From the NCBI RefSeq assembly GCF_029223255.1, contig NZ_JARHUC010000005.1, positions 62,001 through 126,000 of the forward strand: 64,000 nt of DNA, given 5' to 3'. The DNA comes from Albimonas marina. GTDB taxonomy: Bacteria > Pseudomonadota > Alphaproteobacteria > Rhodobacterales > Rhodobacteraceae. Shown here in pieces: positions 1 to 9,618 of this stretch. Made by a program: the position numbers and the translations under genes. Every line of letters begins with the position of its first letter. Within the stretch, counting starts at the first letter, position 1. A model generated the notes under the pieces. It was not told where the DNA came from. It did no database searches and worked only from the letters and a program-made list of their open reading frames with translations.

Positions 1-574
1 TGGCGTTCGAGCCGGAGCCCCACCAGATCCGATCCCGCAGCCCCTCGGAATGCGGCTCCACGCGCAAGAGGCCCGGCGGGTTGGGGAACATCGGGCGGGG
101 GTTGGGCTGGGCGAAGCCCTCGCCCCTCAGCAGTTCGAAGAACATCGCGCCGTGGGCACGGCCCATGTCGGCGTCGCTCTGCCCCTCCGGCGGGCGGTAG
201 CCGAAGTGCTTCCAGCCGTCGATCACCTGCTCGGGCGAGCCGCGCGAGAGGCCCAGCTGCAGCCGCCCCCCCGCGATCAGGTCCGCCGCGCCCGCGTCCT
301 CGACCATGTAGAAAGGGTTCTCGTAGCGCATGTCGATCACGGCGGTGCCGATCTCGATCCTCGAGGTGCGCGCGCCCACCGCCGCCAGCAGCGGGAAGGG
401 CGAGGCCAGCTGGCGGGCGAAGTGATGCACCCGGAAATAGGCGCCGTCGGCCCCCAGCTCCTCGGCCGCGACCGCCAGCTCGATCGACTGCAGCAGCGCG
501 TCCCCGGCCGAGCGCGTGCCCGACTGCGGCGAGGGCGACCAGTGCCCGAAGGACAGGAAACCGATCTTTTTCAT
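1..574 (-). CDS. LLM-class flavin-dependent oxidoreductase (luciferase-like), 3' part cut off by the window edge
   Basis: I read this on the minus strand from an ATG at 574 to the left edge; about 191 residues are present and the frame stays open. It begins MKKIGFLSFGHWSP and contains EELGADGAYFRVHHFARQ, IEIGTAVIDMRYENPF and GRLQLGLSRGSPEQ. This order is the usual N-terminal half of the bacterial luciferase-like monooxygenase superfamily, which uses reduced FMN or F420 to oxidise a small substrate. The VHHFA and GTAVIDMRYENP segments are the recognisable beta-barrel strands. Substrate and cofactor cannot be told from this fragment. It is divergent from the AlkB gene. Confidence 0.85.
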   Translation of the reverse strand, partial: MKKIGFLSFGHWSPSPQSGTRSAGDALLQSIELAVAAEELGADGAYFRVHHFARQLASPFPLLAAVGARTSRIEIGTAVIDMRYENPFYMVEDAGAADLIAGGRLQLGLSRGSPEQVIDGWKHFGYRPPEGQSDADMGRAHGAMFFELLRGEGFAQPNPRPMFPNPPGLLRVEPHSEGLRDRIWWGSGSNA

Positions 575-794
575 GGCGAGGGCCCTCTTCCGGCGGCGGC
601 GCAGGCCCCAGCACATGGCGCCGCCCGGCCCCGCTGTCACCCACGGCGGCGCCGCGGCTCCGGACACAGAGCGTCCGCGCCCCGGCGCCAATTCCCCTCG
701 CGGGGCGCGCAACGTCCCGGTCAGGAAACGGGTTGGCCTCCTCCGCCCCCGCCCCCATCTTGTCGGTCCACTCCCCCAGGTATGGAGAGCCGCC

Positions 795-1403
795 TTGCCG
801 CCCCTCGACCTCAACGGCGTGACGATCTGGAAGGCGCATCTCGACCGCCTCGCGCAGGAGGCGATGGTCGAGGACGTGCGCGCGCTGGCCCGCGCCGCGC
901 CCTTCCAGCGCTACACCACCGCCTGGGGCAAGCCGATGACGGTGCGCATGACCGCGGCCGGGCGGCTGGGGTGGGTGATCGACCGCGGCCGCTACCGCTA
1001 TGCCGAGGCGCATCCCTCCGGCGCCCCCTGGCCGCCGATCCCGGCCTCGATCCTCGCCGTCTGGCGCGAGCTTTCCGGCTGGCCCGCGGATCCCGACTCC
1101 TGCCTGGTGAACTTCTACGGCGAGGGCGCCCGCATGGGCCTGCACCGCGACGAGGACGAGGGCGAGTTCGCCGCGCCGGTGCTCTCGATCTCGCTGGGCG
1201 ACCCGGCCACGTTCCGGATCGGCGGCCTCGACCGCAAGGCCCCGACGCGCTCCATCCCGCTCGAGAGCGGCGACGTGGCGATCCTGGGCGGCCCCGCCCG
1301 GCTCGCCTATCACGGCGTCGACCGGATCCGCTTCGGCGGCTCGACCCTGCTGCCCGAGGGCGGGCGCATCAACCTCACCCTGCGCGTGGTGACCAGCGCC
1401 TGA
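795..1403 (+). CDS. alkB: AlkB-type 2-oxoglutarate/Fe(II)-dependent dioxygenase (DNA alkylation repair)
   Basis: The product would repair 1-methyladenine and 3-methylcytosine in DNA by oxidative demethylation in the cytoplasm. From the chosen TTG start the protein is 202 residues, close to the usual alphaproteobacterial AlkB length. The iron ligands are visible as H117 and D119 in GLHRDED and H173 in LAYHGVDRI. The 2-oxoglutarate-binding RxNxTxR motif is RINLTLR at 191-197. VNFYGEGARMGLHRDEDEG is the typical core. The frame is open upstream to 516, but that extension is arginine/proline-rich and unlike the family. I prefer TTG at 795 because a GGAGAG sequence lies 5 bases upstream; an ATG at 615 is the main alternative. 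No neighbouring ada or alkA gene is seen. Confidence 0.9.
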   Translation: MPPLDLNGVTIWKAHLDRLAQEAMVEDVRALARAAPFQRYTTAWGKPMTVRMTAAGRLGWVIDRGRYRYAEAHPSGAPWPPIPASILAVWRELSGWPADPDSCLVNFYGEGARMGLHRDEDEGEFAAPVLSISLGDPATFRIGGLDRKAPTRSIPLESGDVAILGGPARLAYHGVDRIRFGGSTLLPEGGRINLTLRVVTSA

Positions 1404-1551
1404 GCCGCCCGCCCGCCGCGCAGGCGCCGCGTCCCCCGTCGCGCCGGTCGCCGCCCCCTCGCCCGCGGCGCCCCCCGCCCCCCGCGCCCGTGGCCCCCGT
1501 CTCCCGGCCCGCGGCCCAGGCGCCCCGGCGCGACGCCCGCAGGCCCGCACG

Positions 1552-1745
1552 AAGCGCCTGTTCTTCGGAGCCGTCTCTCGCTGATGCCGTGAAGAGCGAC
1601 TCGGCGGGAGGGGTCAGGGATCGCGAAGCGACCCCGCGCAAGCGGGGCTTGTCCTTGACCCCTCCCGACGAGTCGCTCAGGCATCTTCAGCGAGAGACGG
1701 CTCCGAAGGACAGGCGCGGCCCCTGTTCTTTGGTGAGTCAGGAGC
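1552..1745. repeat. Long palindromic intergenic repeat, copy 1
   Basis: A 194-bp element lies between the convergent alkB and pckA genes. It is almost identical to 51608-51802. It is a near-perfect inverted repeat with arms of about 59 bases (about 1561-1620 against 1651-1710) around a loop that itself holds a GC hairpin (CCCCGCGCAAGCGGGG). Weaker similarity between the two loci continues about 130 bases upstream, from about 1418. No transposase or protein-like frame is present, so this is a non-coding dispersed element. Confidence 0.9.
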
Positions 1746-1830
1746 CCGCCGGAGGCTCCCACCCCCCCGAAGACCGGGCACACCCCCCAGCCGCAGGCCC
1801 AAGCCCGCCCGCAGGGCGCCTCCTCAACGA

Positions 1831-1864
1831 AAACCGGCGGCCCGTTTCCACGGACCGCCGGTTT
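1831..1864. terminator. Bidirectional intrinsic terminator of pckA (and alkB)
   Basis: AAACCGGCGG at 1831-1840 pairs perfectly with CCGCCGGTTT at 1855-1864, with CCGT/ACGG pairing further inside the loop. Read on the minus strand the stem is followed by TTTTCGTT, starting 28 bases after the pckA stop. It lies between convergent genes and can serve both directions. Confidence 0.8.
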
Positions 1865-1892
1865 CTTCGTTCCCGCGCGAGGCAGGCCTGGA

Positions 1893-3506
<1,614 letters not shown>

Positions 3507-3896
3507 GGGCTCCTTCGATCGCTTCCTCTTGCGGCCGCGTCGCGGGGTCGGCGTCTGTCGACGCGGCGTCCTCGCCCGGCCGTTCACCCGGTCTCGTTCC
3601 GTTCGGGGCGGCCCCACACAGCCTGACCCCTCGCCTGGGCGCGTCACGATTCCGATCCGCTTCCAAGATGCGCGGGCTATAGCATAACGACAACACTTCA
3701 ACAGCGCCCCGGCGCTGGGCGAAATGGCGCAGTTCGGCCGCAATGGGGCCGCTTTCGCACCCGATACGTTGAGAAATGATATGGAAGGTCCATCTCAGGA
3801 TCAGGCGCATCGGGCGCCGCAGGGCGGAAGATCGCCCCGCGCGCCGGCGCCGGCCGTCGCCCAGGGGGGCGGGCGGAACGCAGGTACGGAGCAAGC
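3507..3896. promoter_or_regulatory. Divergent promoter region between pckA and chvI
   Basis: 390 bases without a gene. The pckA-proximal 180 bases are GC-rich leader. A less GC-rich stretch at about 3670-3705 (CTATAGCATAACGACAACAC) and another at about 3765-3785 (ACGTTGAGAAATGATATGG) are the likely promoter cores for pckA and chvI. I could not fix -35/-10 pairs with good spacing. A ChvI site would be expected here from family knowledge but was not identified. Confidence 0.45.
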
Positions 3897-4598
3897 ATGA
3901 CGAACATCGCGCTCGTGGATGACGACCGCAACATCCTCACCTCGGTGTCCATGGCCATGGAAGCCGAGGGCTACGAGGTGCGCTGCTACACCGACGGCGC
4001 CGCGGCGCTGGCGGCGTTGACCTCGCAGCCGCCGGATCTCGCGGTCCTGGACATCAAGATGCCCCGCATGGACGGCATGGAGCTTCTCCGCCGCCTGCGG
4101 CAGCAGTCGGACCTGCCGGTGATCTTCCTCACCTCCAAGGACGAGGAGATCGACGAGGTTCTGGGCCTTCGGATGGGCGCGGACGACTACGTGCGCAAGC
4201 CCTTCTCCCAGCGCCTGCTGGTCGAGCGGGTGCGCGCCGTGCTCCGCCGCCGCGAGGCCGCCGCCCAGGGCGACGCCGAGCGCGCCGAGGCCGACCGCGC
4301 CATCACCCGCGGCAAGCTGAGCCTCGATCCGCTGCGCCACTCCTGCCTGTGGAACGACGAGCCGGTGACCCTGACGGTGACCGAGTTCCTGATCCTGCAG
4401 GCCCTCGCCCAGCGCCCCGGCTTCGTGAAAAGCCGCGACCAGCTGATGGATGCGGCCTACGACGACCAGGTCTATGTGGACGACCGCACCATCGACAGCC
4501 ATATCAAGCGCATCCGCAAGAAGTTCCGCCAGGTCGACGACAGCTTCGCCTCGATCGAGACCCTTTACGGCGTGGGCTACCGCTACAAGGAGGTCTGA
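3897..4598 (+). CDS. chvI: ChvI-type response regulator, OmpR/PhoB family
   Basis: DNA-binding response regulator of the ChvG/ChvI two-component system, which in alphaproteobacteria controls envelope, acid-stress and carbon-metabolism genes. The 233-residue protein has a receiver domain at about 3-115 with acidic residues VDDD (7-10), phospho-acceptor D52 in [14 protein letters not shown] at FLTSKD and K in VRKPF. The winged-helix domain follows at about 135-230, ending [12 protein letters not shown]. The ATG at 3897 is preceded by GGAGCAAGC. ChvG starts 7 bases after the stop, so the two are co-transcribed. The adjoining pckA, hprK, rapZ and PTS genes match the conserved alphaproteobacterial arrangement. 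Confidence 0.95.
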   Translation: MTNIALVDDDRNILTSVSMAMEAEGYEVRCYTDGAAALAALTSQPPDLAVLDIKMPRMDGMELLRRLRQQSDLPVIFLTSKDEEIDEVLGLRMGADDYVRKPFSQRLLVERVRAVLRRREAAAQGDAERAEADRAITRGKLSLDPLRHSCLWNDEPVTLTVTEFLILQALAQRPGFVKSRDQLMDAAYDDQVYVDDRTIDSHIKRIRKKFRQVDDSFASIETLYGVGYRYKEV

Positions 4599-4605
4599 GG
4601 GGGGC

Positions 4606-6678
4606 ATGACCGACGTCGCCGACGGGGTCGACCGGTCGTCTTCCGGGGGCCGAGGCTGGAAGGCGCGCGCAGACGCCCCGCCTCCGCCCCTGGACGAGAC
4701 CGAGGAGGACGAGGCGTCCTCGGAGCGGACCGCGCAGGACGCGGCCCCCGCCGCGCAGCCGCGCGCCGAACCTGCCGCGCCCGCCCAGGCCCCGCTCGAC
4801 CAGGCCCCGTTCGACCAGACCCCGTTCGACCAGACCCGGCCGGATCCCCCGCTCTCCGATCCCGACTCCGTCGCCTTCGAGGGCCCGGCGAACCGCCCCT
4901 CGCCCGAGCCCGAGGTGGAGCCCGCCCCCGCGCCGAAACCCCGGCGCGAGCGGCTCCTCGCCCGCGCGGCCCGCGCCCGCTCGGCGCGCGCGGACAAGCG
5001 CACCGCCCGCGCGGCCGAGCTGCGCGAGGCGCGCCGCCGCGCGCGCGCCGGCGCGAACGGCGACGACGGCGACGACGAGCCGCCCGCGCGCAACCCCTCC
5101 CGCCTGACCCGGCGCATCGTCTCGTTCAACCTCATCGGCCTCGGCCTGCTGGTGGCGGGCGTGCTGGCGCTGAACGACTTCCGCGGCAAGCTGATCGAGC
5201 TGCGCACCCAGGCGCTGGAGACGCAGGGCGAGATCATCGCCATCACGCTGGCGGAATCCGCGGGGCGCGACGACGGCGCGCTGGGCATCGACCCGCCCAA
5301 GGCCCAGGTCGTGCTCGCCCGCGTGATCGAGCCCGCGCGCGTGCGCGCCCAGATCTTCGACCGCGGCGCCCGGCTGATGGTCGACACCCATCTCGCCGCC
5401 GGCCAGACCGGCGGCGTGCAGATGGAGAACCTGCCCGCTTCCCGCTTCGACCGCTACGACGCCCCCGACGGCCCCATGGCCTGGATCGAGGGCGCCGGCC
5501 GCTTCCTGCGCGACTTCGCGCTGGGCGACACGCGCAAGCCGGTGGCGACCGAGATCCTGGGCGGCGTCGCCCGCATGCAGGAGGTCTACGCGGCCCTCGG
5601 CGGCGCCGTGGCCCGCGGCGAGCGGGTGAACGCCCGCGGCGAGCTGATCGTCTCCGTCTCCGTGCCCATTCAGACCCTGCGCAAGGTCCACGGCGCGCTG
5701 GTCCTCTCGACCGAGGGCGGCGACATCGACGCCATCGTGCGCTCCGAGCGGGTCTCGATCCTCCAGGTCTTCCTCGTGGCGCTCGCCGTGTCGGTGGTGC
5801 TCTCGGTCCTGCTCGCCAAGGCCATCGGCCGCCCGATCGAGCGCCTGGCCGAAGCGGCGCTCGCGGCCGAGCGCGGACAGCGCGGCAAGACCCGGGTCGA
5901 GCTGCCCGACATGACCGCGCGCGGCGACGAGATCGGCCACCTTTCGGGCGCGCTCAAGCGCATGACCGACACGCTCTACCAGCGCCTCGAGGCGACCGAG
6001 AGCTTCGCCGCCGACGTGGCGCACGAGATCAAGAACCCGCTATCCTCCCTGCGCTCGGCCGTCGAGACGCTGGGCTACGCGCGCACCGAGGCCGACAAGC
6101 TGCGGCTGATGAAGGTGATGAACCACGACGTGGCCCGCCTCGACCGGCTGGTCACCGACATCTCCAACGCCTCCCGTCTCGACGCCGAGCTGGTGCGCGA
6201 GGAGCGCGAGCCCTTCGACCTTTCGAACCTGCTGACCATGATCGTCGAGTTCACCCAGCCCAAGGCGCAGGAGCGCGCGGTGCGCATCCGCGACGAGGCG
6301 GTGGACGACAAGCTGCGCATGCGCGGCATCGAGGGGCGCCTGGCGCAGGTCTTCGTGAACCTGATCGAGAACGCCCTCAGCTTCAGCCCGGAGGGGTCGG
6401 AGATCCGCGTGGCCGCGGCCCGCGGCGGCGACGGCCGGATCCGCGTGACGGTCGAGGACGAGGGGCCCGGCATCCCCGACGAGAACCTCGAATCGGTGTT
6501 CGAGCGCTTCTATTCCCAGCGCCCCGACACCGAGGCCTACGGCAACCACTCGGGCCTCGGCCTCGCGATCTCGCGCCAGATCGTCGAGGCGCACAACGGC
6601 TCGATCGCCGCCGAGAACATCCGCCCCGCCGGGCACGATCGCCGCGGCGCCCGCTTCGTGGTGGAGCTTCCGGGGTGA
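4606..6678 (+). CDS. chvG: ChvG-type sensor histidine kinase with a long proline-rich N-terminal extension
   Basis: Membrane sensor kinase that phosphorylates ChvI. From the ATG at 4606 it has 690 residues. Residues 1-165 are low-complexity, rich in Pro, Ala and Asp with LDQAPFDQTPFDQT repeats, then basic. The first membrane segment is at about 174-189, a periplasmic sensor domain at about 190-380, the second membrane segment at about 384-405, HAMP at about 405-455, and HisKA with H473 in AADVAHEIKNPLSSLRSA. The ATPase domain has NLIENALSFSP (N box), VEDEGPGIPDE (G1) and GLGLAISRQIVEAH (G2). The family's usual N-terminus lies close to the first membrane segment, so the 165-residue extension is unusual. 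A downstream start is possible, but the chvI spacing favours 4606. It overlaps hprK by 4 bases. Confidence 0.93.
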   Translation: MTDVADGVDRSSSGGRGWKARADAPPPPLDETEEDEASSERTAQDAAPAAQPRAEPAAPAQAPLDQAPFDQTPFDQTRPDPPLSDPDSVAFEGPANRPSPEPEVEPAPAPKPRRERLLARAARARSARADKRTARAAELREARRRARAGANGDDGDDEPPARNPSRLTRRIVSFNLIGLGLLVAGVLALNDFRGKLIELRTQALETQGEIIAITLAESAGRDDGALGIDPPKAQVVLARVIEPARVRAQIFDRGARLMVDTHLAAGQTGGVQMENLPASRFDRYDAPDGPMAWIEGAGRFLRDFALGDTRKPVATEILGGVARMQEVYAALGGAVARGERVNARGELIVSVSVPIQTLRKVHGALVLSTEGGDIDAIVRSERVSILQVFLVALAVSVVLSVLLAKAIGRPIERLAEAALAAERGQRGKTRVELPDMTARGDEIGHLSGALKRMTDTLYQRLEATESFAADVAHEIKNPLSSLRSAVETLGYARTEADKLRLMKVMNHDVARLDRLVTDISNASRLDAELVREEREPFDLSNLLTMIVEFTQPKAQERAVRIRDEAVDDKLRMRGIEGRLAQVFVNLIENALSFSPEGSEIRVAAARGGDGRIRVTVEDEGPGIPDENLESVFERFYSQRPDTEAYGNHSGLGLAISRQIVEAHNGSIAAENIRPAGHDRRGARFVVELPG

Positions 6679-7241
6679 GGGACGACGGCCGCGGCGACGC
6701 TTCGGCCCGCGCCGCGGCCCCCGCCTCTGGCGAACCGCCCGCCCTGCCCCTCTCGCCGGCCGCCGAGGCGGCCGCCGCCGCGCGCCCGGACGCCCGGGGC
6801 GCGGCGATCCTCCACGCCTCCTGCGTCGCCCTCGAAGCCGAGGGCCCGACCGGCGCCCCCGTCTTCGCCGCCGCCCTGATCCTCGGCCCCTCCGGCGCGG
6901 GCAAGTCGGCGCTGGCGCTGGAGCTGATCTCCCGCGGGGCGCGTCTGGTGGCCGACGACCGCTGTCGGGTGCAGGCCGGGCCCGGGGGCCTCGTCGCCTC
7001 GGCGCCCGCGACCCTCTCGGGACTGATCGAGGCGCGGGGCGTGGGCCTCCTGTCCCTGCCTGCCCTGCCAGAGGCGGCGCCGGCGCTGGTCGTCGACCTC
7101 TCGGTCCCCGAGCCCGAGCGGCTGCCGCCCCTGCGCCGGCTGACCCTGCTGGGCCACGCGCTGCCGCTGATCCTGTCGCCCTCGCCCGCCGCCCTGCATG
7201 CCCTGCTGCGCGCCGGCGGCCGGCGGTTCGCGCCGCGGTGA
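6675..7241 (+). CDS. hprK: HPr kinase/phosphorylase, short alphaproteobacterial form
   Basis: Phosphorylates and dephosphorylates HPr on a regulatory serine. The 188-residue protein contains only the catalytic domain; the long N-terminal domain of Firmicute HprK is absent, as is normal in alphaproteobacteria. Walker A is GPSGAGKS at 71-78 and LVADDRCRV follows at about 91-99. The start is the GTG at 6675, giving a GTGA overlap with the chvG stop, so translation is probably coupled. The substrate HPr is encoded 2 kb downstream and has a serine in the expected place. The last codons and the stop lie in the first unit of a 28-bp tandem repeat. Confidence 0.92.
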   Translation: MRDDGRGDASARAAAPASGEPPALPLSPAAEAAAAARPDARGAAILHASCVALEAEGPTGAPVFAAALILGPSGAGKSALALELISRGARLVADDRCRVQAGPGGLVASAPATLSGLIEARGVGLLSLPALPEAAPALVVDLSVPEPERLPPLRRLTLLGHALPLILSPSPAALHALLRAGGRRFAPR

Positions 7242-7333
7242 CTTGAAGCGGCGGTTCGCGCCGCGGCGAGATGATGCGGCGGTTCGCGCCGCAGGGAGTT
7301 GAAGCGGCGGTTCGCGCCGCGGGGAGACGACCC
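7222..7333. repeat. Four tandem copies of a 28-bp unit over the 3' end of hprK
   Basis: Units start at 7222, 7250, 7278 and 7306, so the period is exactly 28. Each begins with the core GGCGGTTCGCGCCGC, which is partly self-complementary (GGCG..CGCC), followed by a more variable tail such as GGTGACTTGAAGC. The first unit contains the last codons and the stop codon of hprK; the other three are downstream. Because 28 is not a multiple of three, the copies do not extend the protein. Confidence 0.9.
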
Positions 7334-7689
7334 GCCGCCGCGCGGCCGCCGGCCCCGGCTCACCGCCCCGTCACGCTCGCTTGATCGGGGCGGCGCGGGG
7401 CCCCGGCGCGCCCTATCTGCTGCGCCAGGCCGGCGGTCCGGCGCCGCGGCGCGGCACGGGCCGAATTCCGCCAAGCGCGACGTCGGCGCCGCACCTCGCG
7501 TTTTTCGGCGCCGCACTGCGGCACGCCCTTGCCCCGGCGCGTGCCGCGGCGCATGCTCGCCCCTGCGGCGATCCCGCGGCGCCCTTCGCGCCGCGACGCC
7601 GCCCCGCGGCGCCCCAGCCGGGCGCCGCAGCCCCCGCAGGCGCCTCCCGGCGCCCAGGACCCGAGATCGAGGACGCGACGGCCCCAGGC
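7334..7689. other. Non-coding stretch between the hprK repeats and rapZ
   Basis: About 350 very GC-rich bases. The rapZ frame is open through most of it from 7381, but the translation is low-complexity and not RapZ-like. A direct repeat TCGGCGCCGCAC occurs at 7483-7494 and 7505-7516 around a short T run. I see no convincing promoter or gene. Confidence 0.5.
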
Positions 7690-8637
7690 ATGACCCCGCC
7701 CGACGGCTCCGAATCCCAGCCCCGCCCCGACGCCCCCGGCGACGGCGACGCCTGCCCGGCCCTCGCGCCGATCCCGCTCGCGCTGGTCACCGGCATGAGC
7801 GGGGCCGGAAACTCGACCGCCATCCGCGTGCTCGAGGACATGGGCTACGAGGCGATCGACAACCTGCCGCTGGGCTTCATCGACCGCCTGTTCCCCCCCA
7901 CGGGGACCGAGCCGCGCGATCCCCGCCCGGTCGCGCTGGGCCTCGACGTGCGCACCCGCGGCTTCTCGGCCCCCGCGCTGCTGTCGCGGCTGGACGTGAT
8001 GCGCGCGCGCGCCGATCTCGCGCCCGTGCTGATCTTCCTCGACTGCGCCGACACCGCGCTGCTCGACCGCTTCAAGACCACCCGGCGCCGCCACCCGCTG
8101 GCCCCCGACGACAGCCCCGAGGCCGGCCTCGCGCGCGAGCGGGACCTGCTGTGGCCGGTGCGCGAGAAGGCGGACCTGGTGCTCGACACCACCGACCTCT
8201 CGCCCCACGACCTCAAGGCGCGGCTGGCGCATCTCGCCGCCCCCGGCGCCCGGCGCAGCCTGTCGCTGTCGATCCAGTCCTTCAGCTTCAAGCGCGGCGC
8301 CCCGCGCGAGGCCGACACGGTGATCGACTGCCGGTTCCTGGCGAATCCGCACTGGGACAAGGACCTGCGCCCCCTGACCGGGCGCGACGCGCCGGTCGCC
8401 GAGCATGTGCGCCGCGACCCGCTCTACGCCGCCTTCGTCGAGCGCGTGACGGAGCTTACGCTCCTGCTGCTGCCGGCTTATAGACGCGAAGGTAAGGCCT
8501 ACTACTGTATGGCCCTGGGGTGCTCGGGCGGGCGTCACCGCTCGGTGGCGGTGGCCGAGGATCTGGCGGCGCGCCTGGCCGAGGCCGGATGGCCCGCCAC
8601 GGTGCGCCACCGCGAACTCGACCGGGCCGCGGCATGA
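7690..8637 (+). CDS. rapZ: RapZ (YvcJ family) RNA-binding/nucleotide-binding adaptor with altered Walker A
   Basis: RapZ proteins bind nucleotides and small RNAs and in enterobacteria tune glucosamine-6-phosphate synthase; the alphaproteobacterial role is less clear. The product is 315 residues from the ATG at 7690, with an acidic, proline-rich leader of about 30 residues before PLALVTGMSGAGNSTAIRVL. Conserved blocks include EDMGYEAIDNLPL, IFLDCADTALLDRFKTTRRR HP, ERDLLWPVREKADLVLDTT and the C-terminal CSGGRHRSVAVAEDLA. The P-loop lysine is replaced by N41 (codon AAC at 7810-7812), which should weaken classic ATP binding. It belongs to the hprK-rapZ-EIIA-HPr cluster. Confidence 0.93.
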   Translation: MTPPDGSESQPRPDAPGDGDACPALAPIPLALVTGMSGAGNSTAIRVLEDMGYEAIDNLPLGFIDRLFPPTGTEPRDPRPVALGLDVRTRGFSAPALLSRLDVMRARADLAPVLIFLDCADTALLDRFKTTRRRHPLAPDDSPEAGLARERDLLWPVREKADLVLDTTDLSPHDLKARLAHLAAPGARRSLSLSIQSFSFKRGAPREADTVIDCRFLANPHWDKDLRPLTGRDAPVAEHVRRDPLYAAFVERVTELTLLLLPAYRREGKAYYCMALGCSGGRHRSVAVAEDLAARLAEAGWPATVRHRELDRAAA

Positions 8638-8839
8638 GGGGCGGGGACCGCGCCGCCCGCGGAGGGGACGGAGACGACGGGGATCGCGCGGCGGGGGCCG
8701 CGCACGGCAATCGGGCGGCGGCGGCCGCGGTAGAAGTCACGCGCACCCGGTTCCGGCGGAAGGGGACGACCCGCCGGAACCGTCCGCAAGGATGCAGATC
8801 GCAGGCCGCGCCGGGGTGCGCGGCGCTCGGGAGGAACGC

Positions 8840-8878
8840 ATGAAGAGCTGGATGGCCGTGCAGGGGTGCGCGGCATGA
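8840..8878 (+). CDS. Possible 12-residue leader peptide coupled to the EIIA gene
   Basis: A short frame MKSWMAVQGCAA runs from an ATG at 8840 to a TGA at 8876-8878. A strong GGGAGGAAC ribosome site lies directly upstream. Its stop overlaps the ATG of the EIIA gene in an ATGA junction (8875-8878), while that gene has no good ribosome site of its own. This arrangement suggests translational coupling. No homology claim can be made for so short a peptide. The alternative is that a GTG at 8866, in frame with EIIA, is the start of EIIA. Confidence 0.4.
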   Translation: MKSWMAVQGCAA

Positions 8879-9288
8879 TCGGGTTGGTGATCGTGGCCCA
8901 TGGCGGCCTGGCGGCGGAGCTGCTGGCGGCGGCCGAGCATGTGGTGGGCCCGCTGGAGCGGGCGCGCGCCATCGGCATCTGGCCGCAGGACGACCTGCGC
9001 GCCCGCCAGGCCGAGGTGGACGCGGCGGCCGAGGAGGTCGACTGCGGCGACGGGGTGGTGCTGATCACCGACATGTTCGGCGGCAGCCCCTCGAACCTCG
9101 CCATGGGCGCCCTGTCGCGCCCGCGGGCCGAGGTCGTCTACGGCGCGAACCTGCCCCTGCTGGTGAAGCTGGCGAAATGCCGGGGGATGCCGCTGGAGGA
9201 AGCGGTGGAATGCGCGCTGGGCGCGGCGCGCAAGTATCTCGACAGCGCCGGCGGGATTCTCGCCGCGCGCCGCAAGATGCGGGCCTGA
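8875..9288 (+). CDS. PTS mannose-type EIIA domain protein
   Basis: A single EIIA domain of the mannose/fructose-sorbose family, which accepts phosphate from HPr on a histidine near the N-terminus. The 137-residue protein begins MIGLVIVAHGGLA, with H9 the expected phosphorylation site, and contains VVLITDMFGGSPSNLA and VYGANLPLLVKL. No EIIB, EIIC or EIID permease is encoded nearby, so in family terms this is a regulatory relay with HPr and HprK rather than a sugar transporter. HPr starts 5 bases after its stop. The start is chosen at the ATG that overlaps the possible leader peptide. Confidence 0.92.
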   Translation: MIGLVIVAHGGLAAELLAAAEHVVGPLERARAIGIWPQDDLRARQAEVDAAAEEVDCGDGVVLITDMFGGSPSNLAMGALSRPRAEVVYGANLPLLVKLAKCRGMPLEEAVECALGAARKYLDSAGGILAARRKMRA

Positions 9289-9293
9289 GCTCG

Positions 9294-9572
9294 ATGACGT
9301 CGACGACGGCGCGGCGGCTGACGATCGTCAACCGCAAGGGGCTGCACGCGCGCGCCTCGGCGCAGTTCGTGAACGTGGTCGAATCCCACGACGCCGCCGC
9401 CTACGTGCGGCGCGACGGGATGGAGGTCTCGGGCGATTCGATCATGGGCCTGATGATGCTGGCCGCGGCCCAGGGCGAGGAGATCGAGGTCGAGACCTCC
9501 GGCCCCCAGGCCGAGCAGCTTATGGACGCGCTCGAATCCCTCGTCGCCGGCCGCTTCGGCGAAGGCGAATAG
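9294..9572 (+). CDS. ptsH: HPr family phosphocarrier protein
   Basis: Small phosphocarrier of the PTS, 92 residues. The EI-dependent phosphorylation site is H18 in NRKGLHARASAQF. The HprK-dependent serine is S49 in SGDSIMGLMML, matching the hprK gene upstream. The ATG at 9294 directly follows the EIIA stop; the frame is open further upstream but only as overlap with EIIA. Enzyme I is not in the window. A strong hairpin follows the stop. Confidence 0.95.
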   Translation: MTSTTARRLTIVNRKGLHARASAQFVNVVESHDAAAYVRRDGMEVSGDSIMGLMMLAAAQGEEIEVETSGPQAEQLMDALESLVAGRFGEGE

Positions 9573-9584
9573 GGCGGGGCCGAC

Positions 9585-9618
9585 GGGCGCTGCCGGCCGC
9601 TGCGCGGCCGGGACGCCC
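9585..9618 (+). terminator. Hairpin after the HPr gene
   Basis: CCGGCCGC at 9593-9600 pairs with GCGGCCGG at 9604-9611, and GGGCG (9585-9589) with CGCCC (9614-9618) extends the stem. It starts 12 bases after the HPr stop and probably ends the chvI-to-HPr transcripts. No T tract follows. It overlaps the motif CGCCCGCCCGCCGACCCCG, which recurs elsewhere in intergenic DNA here. Confidence 0.55.

Noticed and set aside
1310-1783. Small proteins encoded across the palindromic repeat (also 51150-51740 and 1375-1641)
   Set aside because: The frames exist in both repeat copies only because the DNA is repeated; they start in unrelated flanks and carry no domain. I treat the element as non-coding.
7222-7333. 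CRISPR-like array
   Set aside because: The 28-base units are directly adjacent with no unique spacers, number only four, and no cas gene is present.
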